Source of the DNA: Lachnospiraceae bacterium
GTDB taxonomy: Bacteria; Bacillota; Clostridia; Lachnospirales; Lachnospiraceae
Assembly: GCA_024682835.1 (NCBI GenBank)
Contig: JAIKYU010000099.1
Location: 59,850 to 123,849, forward strand
Length of the DNA stretch: 64,000 nucleotides
Direction: 5' to 3'
Of the stretch, positions 38,387 through 47,700 are shown one piece after another; the stretch's first letter is position 1; each line of letters begins with the position of its first letter. A program made the translations under genes and the position numbers. The notes below the pieces were generated by a model. That model ran no database searches. It had not been told where the DNA came from and was given only the letters and a program-made list of their open reading frames with translations.

Positions 38387-41300
38387 TTACTGTCTTCTCT
38401 TTACCTTGTCCCTGTACATGGCGTTGTCAGCCTTGCGAATCATCTCCTCCACATCCAGCTTCCGGTGAATCATGGCATGGACGCTCCCGACACTCGCGAC
38501 GACGGGATACGGCTTGTTCGAAAGAGACGAATTCCTTTTTATCGCCTCATCCAGGCGCTTTCTCACCAGATCGGCGGGCAGCGCCACCTCCTTTTCGGTG
38601 ATCAGGGCGCAGGCAAATTCATCTCCGCCGTATCTGGCACAGAAGCCGTTTCTTGCGGAGAAATGACGGATTGCCTCCGCCATGCCGCAGATGGCAAGAT
38701 CGCCCTCGTTATGTCCGTAATGGTCGTTGATGTGCTTTAAGCCGTCCATGTCGATGGAGAAGATCGTGAGCACCTTTCCATCATTAGCAGGATTGGCCAG
38801 TTCCTCCGACAGACGGGAGAAGAAGCCTCTCCGGTTGTAGATGCCGGTCAGATAGTCGCTCACCGCTCTCTTTTCAATCTCGGCATTGGCTTCCCTGAGG
38901 TGCCTGTTGAGCATGCCGAGCCGTCTGTTGTTGAGCACCGTATTGAGGGCGGTGGATAAGAACATGCCGATCTCGTCGCAGCGGCGCACATCCCTGTTCG
39001 TGATGCCCGTCATGCCCTGAGCCAGATAGCCGTAGCTGGTGTCGGTGGTGGAAAGGAGCCGGAACATCAGCAGACGATAGGGCTGCTCCTTGGACAGCAC
39101 CTCATCCAGGCAGGGCATGACCTCGGTAACAGGAAACTCGCCGCCCATGATTTCCGTGTTCACATCATCATGATACTTCAGGAAGGTGTGGAATCTCCTG
39201 CCGGAAGCACCTCCTCCGAGGTGATCCTCCAGCAGCTCCGAGTAGAGTCCCACAAAATGGAACTGCTTTTTCCATACCCACAGGGTTGCCTGAGCCTCTC
39301 TGGCCAGCATTTCCAGGTCATCCAGAATGGCCGCACGGGACGTCATCTGGTTCATCAGCCGCATGCTCCAGTTGACGTCCATAAAGGAATCCGCAAATTC
39401 GGAAACCACCCCGCGGGAGAGGATCTGATCCTCCATCAGACAGCCGCAGGAGCGCCGTCTCTTCTGTATGCCCTGCAGGGGATGTTCCTCACCGTCGGGA
39501 TCTGTGGGACGCCCCTCACGGATTCTATCAATGACAAAGCGTGCGCCCTCCGCAAAATCCGTTCCCACACTGGTGATGGATGGATTGTGCACCAGGCCCG
39601 CCTGAATGTCGTCAAAACCTGTGACAATCACATCCTCAGGCACCCGAAAGCCCCGCTCATTCAGGACTTCGCAGGCTGCGACGGCCATCGTATCATTGGC
39701 GCAGACGACCGCATCCGGAAGGCCGTCCTCATCCAGGAACTCCTCCATGGCCGTCCGTGCGGGTCTGTCCCAGAATTCGCCGTGTTTGATTCTTTTCTCC
39801 TCAACCGGAATCCCGTGACCGGCAAGAACCTCCCGATATGCTTCCTCCCGTTCATCGGAATAGGTATTTCCCTTCACACCGGCGATCAGATCGATGCGTC
39901 TGCAGCCATGCTCACGGATCACATGCTCCACCATTTCCTTAAAGCTCTCTTTATAGGCAAAGGGGAGATTGATGCACCCCGGATAGGACTGCTCAAACGC
40001 AAACACCGGCACCCGCTGTTTTCTGCCGATCTCCACGATCGCGTCGCAGAACTTCGTGTTCGAGAGCATGGACACCACCATCAGGACGATTCCAACGTAA
40101 TCCATCTCCTTTGCCAGTTCAATCAGTTCCGTCTCCCGGTTGGAGAGCCGCTCTTCCTTCACGTCATCGACGGAAAAGGAATATACACAGACGATGTAGT
40201 CCTCCCCGCAGGCGTCGGTCAGTGCCTTCAGGAATCCGAATTCATGCTCCTCATACAACGCGCCGCCGAACACCGCGATGACCTTCTTCCTGTGCTCCGC
40301 CCGGCTCTCCTCCGAAGCAGGCGCTTTTCCCTTCCACAGGCCAAGGGTGCCGGTTCCGATATAGAAGCTTCCCGCCTCTCTGCTGTCCCCCTCGATGCTG
40401 TTGATCTCCCCGAAGCGATGGTCGTCGTCATTGAGCCGGTGCCAGGTCGCCCCGTCGTCATCCGAGCGGAAAAATCCATGAATTCCTTCCATCACCCCGC
40501 AGATATACAGCGCCTTGGGACATCCGATGTAAGAGGCTTCCCCGTGAAGAAGTCCCAGACCCACACGAAACACCTGCGTCTGCCCGTCGGTGATCCGCCC
40601 GGCTCTCGCCGTGTCCGAATACTGATCATACTCCAGCTTCCACAGTCCCTGCTCCGCTGCAGCGATGTAGAATTTTCCGGCAAAGCCGCTGTCACCCCGG
40701 ATTTCCGTCCGGTTCGCACAGTCCACCTTACCGAATTCCAGATCTGGAAATCCCGGAATCTCTTTTTCCTGAAAGCTTTCGCCGTAGTCCGTGCTGACAA
40801 AGAACCGCCCGTGCTCGCCAAAGCCGTAAAACACGCCGGGCACGACACGGTCGGCAAAAACCTTCAGCCGTTCAGGCTCCTTCGCATCCGGCAGTCCTGT
40901 GACCCTCACCTTCTTCCAGGGACTGACCTCTCCCCTTGCGGCAGGTCCGGGCGGCGCGTCCTTTTTCGAGGCATCCGGAAACGGAGCATCCGCGGCATGC
41001 CACACGACGACGCAGTCCGCCGGCAGGTCATTTCCATCCGCCAGAGAGAGAATCAATGTGTGTCCGTCCGCCCCCACAGCGGTCCAGCCCACATTGACGT
41101 TTGGATGCTCGATTCCGGCGCACAGCTCATCCATCCGCTTTGTCAGGCCGTAGGGAAGCGGAAGTCTTCTGAAATGCCCGGCGCCGTCGAGGCTTACAAT
41201 CAATCCGCCAATCGTCTTTCCGGTCCAGTTGCCTCTGGCCGTCACGGCGATCATGGACGGATCGTTATCCGGGTAGTCCGCATTCAGACAGGTGATGTAT

Positions 41301-42733
41301 CGGTTTCCCTGATCATCGGCAAAGGAATTCTCACACTCTTTATCCGTGTCCGTAAAGGCAAAGCCGCCAAGATCACCTAAAATGTCGATAACCCGCACAT
41401 CGCCGGAGGGCGGACTGTAGAGATTTAAATGCACCGTCTCCTCAATTCCCCCGCAGGCATCGGAAAAGCTTCTGTCCGCCGAGGTAAAGTCTTTCCCGGT
41501 AAACACGCCCGTGCCTGTGTTAATCCACACCCTGTCCGGATCAAAGGGATCGATCTTCACATCGCTGTGCCAGTGAAGAAGGGATCCTCCGCCGTTGTAG
41601 CACGGCTTCATATAGCTGGTGTGAAAGTGGAGATTGCCCTTCTTCAGCCCATCCAGCGCTCTTTCCCAGTGAGCGCCAAAGTCGTGGGAAATGTAGAGCA
41701 GATCCCCCTCGTCCCGGCAGAGGGTCGCCGCAGCAAGAAGCCCTGGCCTTGACTGGCAGACGCTGATTCCGCCAAAGCCGTAGGTAAGGTCCTCATTGGT
41801 GTATTCCGGCGTGATATCCTCATAGGGAATCTCATCGAAGGGAAGGTCTTTGAGGTCACTTACGGCGTACCGGATGATCCGCCCGCCCAGCTGATCTCCC
41901 GTGTCGCAGCTGTAGCCCATCTCCCGCAGATAGTTGCGCGCGCCCGTGTTGGAGAGCGTCACGTAGACGTGGTGTTTGTCCGAACAGATTCGCTGCGCCA
42001 CGTATCCGGAGAGGAGGGATTTCGGTATCGGATGATTCTCCGGGGAGGGAAGCTTTTCAAAGGTCTCTCCGCCGTCGCGGGAGATATAGAGGCTGTGCCC
42101 CCGCATATCTTCCTTCATGAGGGAGATGCCTGCCGTGCCCGCAATGAGGACGGAGGCGTCGTCGCTCATCCAGACAAGCGTCAGATACTTCTCGCCGCAC
42201 ACGGATCGTTTATCCCAGCTCTCGCCGCCGTCTCTCGTGATGAGCAGGCCGTCCCGCTGGGAAGCAAAATACAGCGTCCCTGCATCCGCCGGGGAAACGA
42301 TCAGCCGGTCGCCGGTGCCCCGGCCCGGGAGGTTGCCGTGGATGTAGCAAGGGATGTTTTTCCTCTGAAAGCTTTCTCCCCTGTCGTTTGATATGGCCAG
42401 GATTCCGCAGGGCCTCTCTGCCAGATGCTCGGAGTCCTTTGACCCCCACCATCCTCTGCCGTCGCCGCAGGCCACATACAGAAGATCCGGATCCCTGTCA
42501 TCCAGCGCGATGGCCAGAGGAAAGGTCTCGCTTAAATCGTCCATGCCCGCCCGCTCGATGAGACTCTTCCATTTTGCGCTCTCCGGATCATAGCGGTAGG
42601 TTCCGCCGATGTCCGTCCGGGCATACAGGATGCCGGGCACTTTTCTGTGGAACCGGAATCCCGTCACATACCCGCCGCCGGGGATGGGGAGATGCGAGTA
42701 GTCATAAGGCAGCGGTTTTCTACTGATCAGCAT
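38387..42733 (-). CDS. Fusion protein: GH74-like xyloglucanase double beta-propeller + LacI-type PBP1 sensor + GAF-like linker + GGDEF diguanylate cyclase
   Basis: GGAGG RBS 6 nt before ATG 42733. GH74: GGGYVTGFRFHRKVPGILYARTDIGGTYRYD, ISNDRGESF, GRGTGDRLIVSP, DILGDLGGFAFTDTD, repeated Asp-box-like RDGGE(S/T) motifs (to ~40345). PBP1: KKVIAVFGGALYEEHEFGFLKAL...DAVVCANDTMAVAACEVLNERGFRVPEDVIVTGFDDIQAGLVHNPSITSVGTDF. GGDEF: DYLTGIYNRRGFF...IDMDGLKHINDHYGHNEGD...ARYGGDEFACAL. Confidence 0.9.
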   Translation of the reverse strand: MLISRKPLPYDYSHLPIPGGGYVTGFRFHRKVPGILYARTDIGGTYRYDPESAKWKSLIERAGMDDLSETFPLAIALDDRDPDLLYVACGDGRGWWGSKDSEHLAERPCGILAISNDRGESFQRKNIPCYIHGNLPGRGTGDRLIVSPADAGTLYFASQRDGLLITRDGGESWDKRSVCGEKYLTLVWMSDDASVLIAGTAGISLMKEDMRGHSLYISRDGGETFEKLPSPENHPIPKSLLSGYVAQRICSDKHHVYVTLSNTGARNYLREMGYSCDTGDQLGGRIIRYAVSDLKDLPFDEIPYEDITPEYTNEDLTYGFGGISVCQSRPGLLAAATLCRDEGDLLYISHDFGAHWERALDGLKKGNLHFHTSYMKPCYNGGGSLLHWHSDVKIDPFDPDRVWINTGTGVFTGKDFTSADRSFSDACGGIEETVHLNLYSPPSGDVRVIDILGDLGGFAFTDTDKECENSFADDQGNRYITCLNADYPDNDPSMIAVTARGNWTGKTIGGLIVSLDGAGHFRRLPLPYGLTKRMDELCAGIEHPNVNVGWTAVGADGHTLILSLADGNDLPADCVVVWHAADAPFPDASKKDAPPGPAARGEVSPWKKVRVTGLPDAKEPERLKVFADRVVPGVFYGFGEHGRFFVSTDYGESFQEKEIPGFPDLEFGKVDCANRTEIRGDSGFAGKFYIAAAEQGLWKLEYDQYSDTARAGRITDGQTQVFRVGLGLLHGEASYIGCPKALYICGVMEGIHGFFRSDDDGATWHRLNDDDHRFGEINSIEGDSREAGSFYIGTGTLGLWKGKAPASEESRAEHRKKVIAVFGGALYEEHEFGFLKALTDACGEDYIVCVYSFSVDDVKEERLSNRETELIELAKEMDYVGIVLMVVSMLSNTKFCDAIVEIGRKQRVPVFAFEQSYPGCINLPFAYKESFKEMVEHVIREHGCRRIDLIAGVKGNTYSDEREEAYREVLAGHGIPVEEKRIKHGEFWDRPARTAMEEFLDEDGLPDAVVCANDTMAVAACEVLNERGFRVPEDVIVTGFDDIQAGLVHNPSITSVGTDFAEGARFVIDRIREGRPTDPDGEEHPLQGIQKRRRSCGCLMEDQILSRGVVSEFADSFMDVNWSMRLMNQMTSRAAILDDLEMLAREAQATLWVWKKQFHFVGLYSELLEDHLGGGASGRRFHTFLKYHDDVNTEIMGGEFPVTEVMPCLDEVLSKEQPYRLLMFRLLSTTDTSYGYLAQGMTGITNRDVRRCDEIGMFLSTALNTVLNNRRLGMLNRHLREANAEIEKRAVSDYLTGIYNRRGFFSRLSEELANPANDGKVLTIFSIDMDGLKHINDHYGHNEGDLAICGMAEAIRHFSARNGFCARYGGDEFACALITEKEVALPADLVRKRLDEAIKRNSSLSNKPYPVVASVGSVHAMIHRKLDVEEMIRKADNAMYRDKVKRRQ

Positions 42734-44252
42734 TTGTCGCCTCCAACTCAAACCAGAATTCTACACCGTTATCATAATCAATCACCCCGTATCCGCGGTG
42801 AAGGGTCTCCATAATGGCCTTCACGATCGACAGGCCGATTCCGCTTCCGCCGTCGTCTCTGGTTCTGGCCTTATCCACCTTGTAAAACTTATCCCAGATC
42901 TGCCCCATGCTCTCCGGCGGGATCGGTTCTCCCGTGTTGAAGACGGAGATCCTTACGGTTTCCTCCTCCCGGCGCTCCATGCGCACCTCCAGGATTTTTT
43001 CCCCGTCGAGGTGCTTCAGGGCATTGCCGACATAATTCTGCAGCACCGTCTCCACCATGAATTCATCCGCCCAGACGTAGACGGGCGGATAGTCCTCCAT
43101 CCGCACATTCGCACCGGCCTTCTGAATCAGGAGCTGCGCCGAGCGGAGATAATTGCGGATCAGCTCCGTGATATCAAACCGCGTAAAGTTCATGGGATTT
43201 TCACCGGATTCCAGATGAGAGAGCGTCAGAAGCTCCTTTACAAGACGGTTCATCTTCCCCGCCTCATCGAGAATCACCCGACAGTATTCCTGTCTGCTCT
43301 CCTCGTCATCCGTCACCCCTTCCACGAGGCCCTCCGCATATCCCTGGATGAGCGCGATGGGGGTCTTCAGTTCATGCGAGACATCGGAAACAAAGGTCCT
43401 GCGTTCCGCGTCGATCTCCTCCTTTTTCTCTATGTCCCGAAGAAGCTTCGTGTTGGCGGTCTTCAGTTCGGAAATGGTCTGCTCCAGCGCGGAGGACAGC
43501 TCATTGAGATTTTCCCCGAGAAGATCCAGCTCATTTCCCGTCCGATCCGAATACTTCGCCTCAAAATTCAGCTTTTTCATTTCCTCGGACAGCGCGGTGA
43601 GCCTGGTGACAGGTCTGGTCATCCGTCCGGTGATAAAGAAGATCAGAATCGCGCCGAGCGCAGCCGAAAAGAGTCCCGCGGCGATCATAAAGCGGCTGCT
43701 TAAGGCTGCCGACACGTCAATGCTGTCCAGGGGGCTCTCGATCATACACATGTTTCCGTTATCCAGATAGCCCCAGAGAATCAGATACTGGGTGCCGGAC
43801 TGCCGGTAGTTTTCTTTTTGCAGTGTATAAGTGTTCGTTTTTTCGATAACATCCACATCGGCATAACTGTCCTCGTGCCCGAGGATATGGTTCCACAGAA
43901 GCACGGCCATACGCTCCGTGTCATCGACGGCCGATGATTTGACCGTCTGCGATTCGCCATCGAGAATCAGCAGCCGGATTTCATATTGCGTGCTGATTTT
44001 CGACAGCTCCGCATCGAAGGCGCTGCTTGCAATCTCCCCGCGCATAAGCGACGTGTTGACACCCTTCCAGGCGCCGCGAACCGCTTCCGTACGCTTCCGG
44101 AGATAGTACGGAAGAAGCAGCAGGCTGTTCGCCAGTATGCAGAGTATGATCGTGCAGGCCATGATTGCAAGAAAGATCAGGGTAAACTGTCTTCTGATTG
44201 ATCCTGTGCGTCGTCTGTCCGATGGTTTCGTGGTTTTGGAATGTGTGATCAT
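42720..44252 (-). CDS. Sensor histidine kinase (two TM, HAMP, HisKA, HATPase_c)
   Basis: FVSDVSHELKTPIALIQGYAEGL, NYVGNALKHLDG, DDGGSGIGLSIVKAIMETLHRGYG; 14-nt overlap with the start of the GH74-GGDEF gene. Confidence 0.95.
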   Translation of the reverse strand: MITHSKTTKPSDRRRTGSIRRQFTLIFLAIMACTIILCILANSLLLLPYYLRKRTEAVRGAWKGVNTSLMRGEIASSAFDAELSKISTQYEIRLLILDGESQTVKSSAVDDTERMAVLLWNHILGHEDSYADVDVIEKTNTYTLQKENYRQSGTQYLILWGYLDNGNMCMIESPLDSIDVSAALSSRFMIAAGLFSAALGAILIFFITGRMTRPVTRLTALSEEMKKLNFEAKYSDRTGNELDLLGENLNELSSALEQTISELKTANTKLLRDIEKKEEIDAERRTFVSDVSHELKTPIALIQGYAEGLVEGVTDDEESRQEYCRVILDEAGKMNRLVKELLTLSHLESGENPMNFTRFDITELIRNYLRSAQLLIQKAGANVRMEDYPPVYVWADEFMVETVLQNYVGNALKHLDGEKILEVRMERREEETVRISVFNTGEPIPPESMGQIWDKFYKVDKARTRDDGGSGIGLSIVKAIMETLHRGYGVIDYDNGVEFWFELEATNADQ

Positions 44253-44366
44253 CCTGTTTCCCTTATCATGTGATGCCCACGGATTGCTTCGTTGCAGCGC
44301 AAAGCTTCGCTTCGGTCGGCGCAGAACCGGGATCCACCGGATCTCGTGCGCCCTCATCATTACGTG

Positions 44367-44398
44367 AAACCCGGATACGATATTTCGTATCCGGGTTT
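44367..44398. terminator. Terminator-like perfect hairpin downstream of fusA
   Basis: AAACCCGGATACGA-TATT-TCGTATCCGGGTTT, 14-bp perfect stem, 4-nt loop. Confidence 0.7.
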
Positions 44399-44475
44399 AA
44401 GCTTAATCGTTATTCACTGCTGATCTTTGTCCGTTCAGACTGCAGCAGGCTTTAGACAAGCCGTACATAAGGAGA

Positions 44476-46566
44476 TCAATCCTCCGCGTTGGCCTCTGCC
44501 ACCTTCGCCGCTCTCGCCGTGACCTCGCGCTCCTGGATGTCCGTCGGCGTCTGCTCATAGCGGGCAAATTCGTAGGAATAGTCGCCGGTGCCGCCCGAGA
44601 GGGAACGAAGCGTCGTGCAGTAGCCGTACAGTTCCATCTCCGGCACATCGGCCTCGATGGTCTGCTTGCCGCCGCCGATGGGATTCATGCCGGTCACACG
44701 TCCCCTGCGTTTGTTGAGATCACCCATGACGTCGCCGGTGTAGCTGTCCGGCACGGTGACCTTGAGGGACACGATGGGCTCCAACAGAACCGGTCCCGCT
44801 TCCAGGAAGCCCTTCTTGAAGGCCTGAGAGGCTGCGACCTTGAATGCCATTTCGGAGGAATCCACCGGATGGTAGGATCCGTCGTAGAGCACTGCCTTTA
44901 CGCCGACCACGGGATAGGCCGCCAGAGGTCCGCGCTGACAGGATTCATTGATACCCTTTTCGACCGCGGGGAAGAAATTCTTCGGCACAGTGCCGCCCAC
45001 GACCTCCTGTTCGAAGACATAGGGTGCCTGATCATCCCCGGAGGGAGAGAAACGGATCTTGACGTGTCCGTACTGGCCATGTCCGCCGGTCTGCTTTTTA
45101 TACTTGTACTCCACGTCGGAATTCTTGCGGATCGTCTCACGGAATGCCACCTTGGGCTTGGTGAGGTCGATGCCGACCTTATACTCGGAGAGGAGCTTGG
45201 CCACGACCACCTCAAGATGCAGGTCGCCGATGCCGTAGATGAGGGTCTGGCGGTTTAAGCCGTCGTTGACAACCTTTAAGGTCTGATCCTCCGCGCACAT
45301 CTTGGCAAGGGACTGGGCAATCTTGTCGATGTCCGCCTTGTTCTGTGCGTGATAACGCATGGCCGTGTAGGGCGTGGAGATATCCATCTTGGCATACTGG
45401 ACCGGCGTTGCCTTGGTTGAGAGGGTGTCTCCTGTGGAGGCGTCACTCTTCTGAAGCGCACCGAGATCGCCTGCGTGCAGCTCGCTGATTTCCGTCGGCT
45501 TGTTGCCCTGCAGAATGTAGAGCTTGCCGATCTTGCCCTCCTGATTCTTGTTGGTGTTGTACATCACGTCGTCGGACTTGATGACGCCGGACCGGACCTT
45601 GATCAGCGAATACTTGCCGATGAAGGGATCCATCATGGTCTTGAAGACGAAGGCAGTCTTCGGCTTGGAGAAGTCAAAATTGGCCTCGAAGATCTCGTTG
45701 GTGTTGGTGTTGATGCCGCTCATCTTGCGGTTTTCCGGGCTCGGCATGTATTTGACGATGTCGTCAAGCAGCGTGTACACGCCCTGGCAGAGGGTACTGG
45801 AGCCCATCTCCATCGGAACGACGGAGCCGTCGCACACGCTGGCGCGCAACGCCGCACGGATCTCCGCTTCGGAGAAGGTCTCTCCTGCGAAGTAGCGGTC
45901 CATGAATTCCTCGCTGGTCTCCGCCACCGACTCCATCAGGGTGTCGCGGTACTCGGAAAGATTGTCCCTGCTGTAATCGGGCATCTCGATCTCTTTGACA
46001 TCCTTGCCTTCCCAGCGAAGCGCTTTTTCCTGGATGACATTGACGTAACCCACAAACTTCTCGTTTTCACGGATCGGGAAGTTGAAAGGCGCAAGCATCT
46101 TGCCGTACTTGTCCTTCAGCGCTTCCACGACATTTTTAAAGGAGGCGTCGTCGATATCCATATCGGACACATAGATCATCCGCGGGATGTGATACTTTTC
46201 GCAGAGCTCCCAGGCGCGTGTCGTGCCGACCTCGACGCCGGCCTTGCCGGAGACGACGATGATGGCGCCGTCCGCGACGCTGATGGCTTCCTCCACCTCA
46301 CCGATAAAATCAAAGTAGCCGGGGGTGTCCAGGAGATTGATCTTGACACCCTCCCACTCAATCGGCACCACCGAGGTGCTGATTGAGATCTGGCGTTTCT
46401 GCTCTTCCTTGTCAAAGTCGCTCACGGTGTTGCCATCCGCAACCTTGCCCATGCGGGAGGTCACACCCGCAAGATACGCCATTGATTCCGTGAGCGTTGT
46501 CTTACCGCTGCCGCCGTGCCCCAAAAGAACTACGTTGCGAATTTTGTCGGTCGTGTAAACGTTCAT
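44476..46566 (-). CDS. fusA: Elongation factor G-type translational GTPase
   Basis: MNVYTTDKIRNVVLLGHGGSGKTTLTES, LDTPGYFDFIGEVEEAI, C-terminal GDVMGDLNKRRGRVTGM; may be the divergent EF-G paralogue class. Confidence 0.92.
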   Translation of the reverse strand: MNVYTTDKIRNVVLLGHGGSGKTTLTESMAYLAGVTSRMGKVADGNTVSDFDKEEQKRQISISTSVVPIEWEGVKINLLDTPGYFDFIGEVEEAISVADGAIIVVSGKAGVEVGTTRAWELCEKYHIPRMIYVSDMDIDDASFKNVVEALKDKYGKMLAPFNFPIRENEKFVGYVNVIQEKALRWEGKDVKEIEMPDYSRDNLSEYRDTLMESVAETSEEFMDRYFAGETFSEAEIRAALRASVCDGSVVPMEMGSSTLCQGVYTLLDDIVKYMPSPENRKMSGINTNTNEIFEANFDFSKPKTAFVFKTMMDPFIGKYSLIKVRSGVIKSDDVMYNTNKNQEGKIGKLYILQGNKPTEISELHAGDLGALQKSDASTGDTLSTKATPVQYAKMDISTPYTAMRYHAQNKADIDKIAQSLAKMCAEDQTLKVVNDGLNRQTLIYGIGDLHLEVVVAKLLSEYKVGIDLTKPKVAFRETIRKNSDVEYKYKKQTGGHGQYGHVKIRFSPSGDDQAPYVFEQEVVGGTVPKNFFPAVEKGINESCQRGPLAAYPVVGVKAVLYDGSYHPVDSSEMAFKVAASQAFKKGFLEAGPVLLEPIVSLKVTVPDSYTGDVMGDLNKRRGRVTGMNPIGGGKQTIEADVPEMELYGYCTTLRSLSGGTGDYSYEFARYEQTPTDIQEREVTARAAKVAEANAED

Positions 46567-46681
46567 CCTGATCCTCCAATCCTTGTGGTTTGTTTTTTCG
46601 GCCCAAGCCGAAACCATTGACAATTTTACCAAAAATCAGACGACAATACAAGAAATTTTTGGTGAATAGTGACAAAAAGCT

Positions 46682-46710
46682 TTGCAATTCACGGCCATAT
46701 CCTCTATACT
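46682..46710 (+). promoter_or_regulatory. Putative sigma70-type promoter for SDR gene
   Basis: TTGCAA - 17 nt - TATACT. Confidence 0.6.
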
Positions 46711-46785
46711 GTTTGATGAGCCAAAAACATGTGCACAGTCTTCTGAACTTATGTGTACAATCACCAGAAAGGAGTTTTTCCAGTT

Positions 46786-47547
46786 ATGGCAAAGACAGCA
46801 ATTATCACCGGAGGATCCAGAGGCATCGGCGAGGCCATGAGCAAGATGCTCGGCAAGCTCGGCTACAACGTCGTGATCAACTACAGAAGCGACAGTTCCA
46901 AGGCCTTATCCGACACCATCGCAGACAGCCTGAAGAAAGAATACGGTGTGGAGACGGAGGTGGTTCGCGCAGACGTCAGCAGGTATGAGGACTGCGAAGC
47001 CCTCGTCAAGGCGACCATCGACCGTTTCGGCGAAAACATCGACGTGCTGGTCAACAACGCCGGCATCACCAACAACTGCAACTGGATCGACATCAAGCGC
47101 GAGGATTATGAAAACGTCATCAACACGAACCTGATGAGCTTCCTTCATATGACCCATCTCGTGCTGCCTCACATGATCAACCACAGCTCCAAGGAAGCGG
47201 ACAAGCAGTGCTGCATCGTCAACACCTCCTCCGTCGGCGGCCTCACGGGCGTGATCAACCAGGCAGATTACTGCGCTTCCAAGTCCGGCATCATCGGTCT
47301 GACCAGAGCGCTGGCCCTTGAGTTTGCCGGCCGCGGTGTGCGTGTCAACGCGATTGCCCCCGGCATGATCATGACCGACATGCTCCGCGGCGTCAACCAG
47401 GATGAGCTGAACGCCCTGGCCGGCACCATTCCGCAGGGCTTCATCGGTGACGTGGCCGACATCTCCGGCGCGCTGGAATTCATTCTGACGGCGCCCTATC
47501 TCACCGGTCAGGTCATTTCTCCCAACGGCGGATTTGTCCTTCAGTAA
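46786..47547 (+). CDS. SDR-family oxidoreductase, 3-oxoacyl-ACP reductase (FabG)-like
   Basis: AIITGGSRGIGEAMSKML, NNAGIT, YCASKSGIIGLTRALALEFAGRGVRVNAIAPG; AGAAAGGAG RBS. Confidence 0.9.
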   Translation: MAKTAIITGGSRGIGEAMSKMLGKLGYNVVINYRSDSSKALSDTIADSLKKEYGVETEVVRADVSRYEDCEALVKATIDRFGENIDVLVNNAGITNNCNWIDIKREDYENVINTNLMSFLHMTHLVLPHMINHSSKEADKQCCIVNTSSVGGLTGVINQADYCASKSGIIGLTRALALEFAGRGVRVNAIAPGMIMTDMLRGVNQDELNALAGTIPQGFIGDVADISGALEFILTAPYLTGQVISPNGGFVLQ

Positions 47548-47561
47548 AACCGGACACAAAG

Positions 47562-47590
47562 TCCCCCGGCTGTTTCTCACAGCCGGGGGA
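47562..47590 (+). terminator. Rho-independent terminator of SDR gene
   Basis: TCCCCCGGCTGT-TTCTC-ACAGCCGGGGGA-TTTTTC. Confidence 0.88.
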
Positions 47591-47700
47591 TTTTTCATGA
47601 TGGTATGCTTTTCTGTTCAGTGCATAGACACGCACATGCTTTCGCCGCAAGCGGTCTGCAGCCAGATTTTTCAGAAGTGTGGTCAGAGCGGCATCTGCCC

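Noticed and set aside
39170-41380. 736-aa plus-strand ORF inside the GH74-GGDEF gene
   Set aside because: Low-information antisense ORF opposite well-supported GH74 and PBP1 coding sequence.
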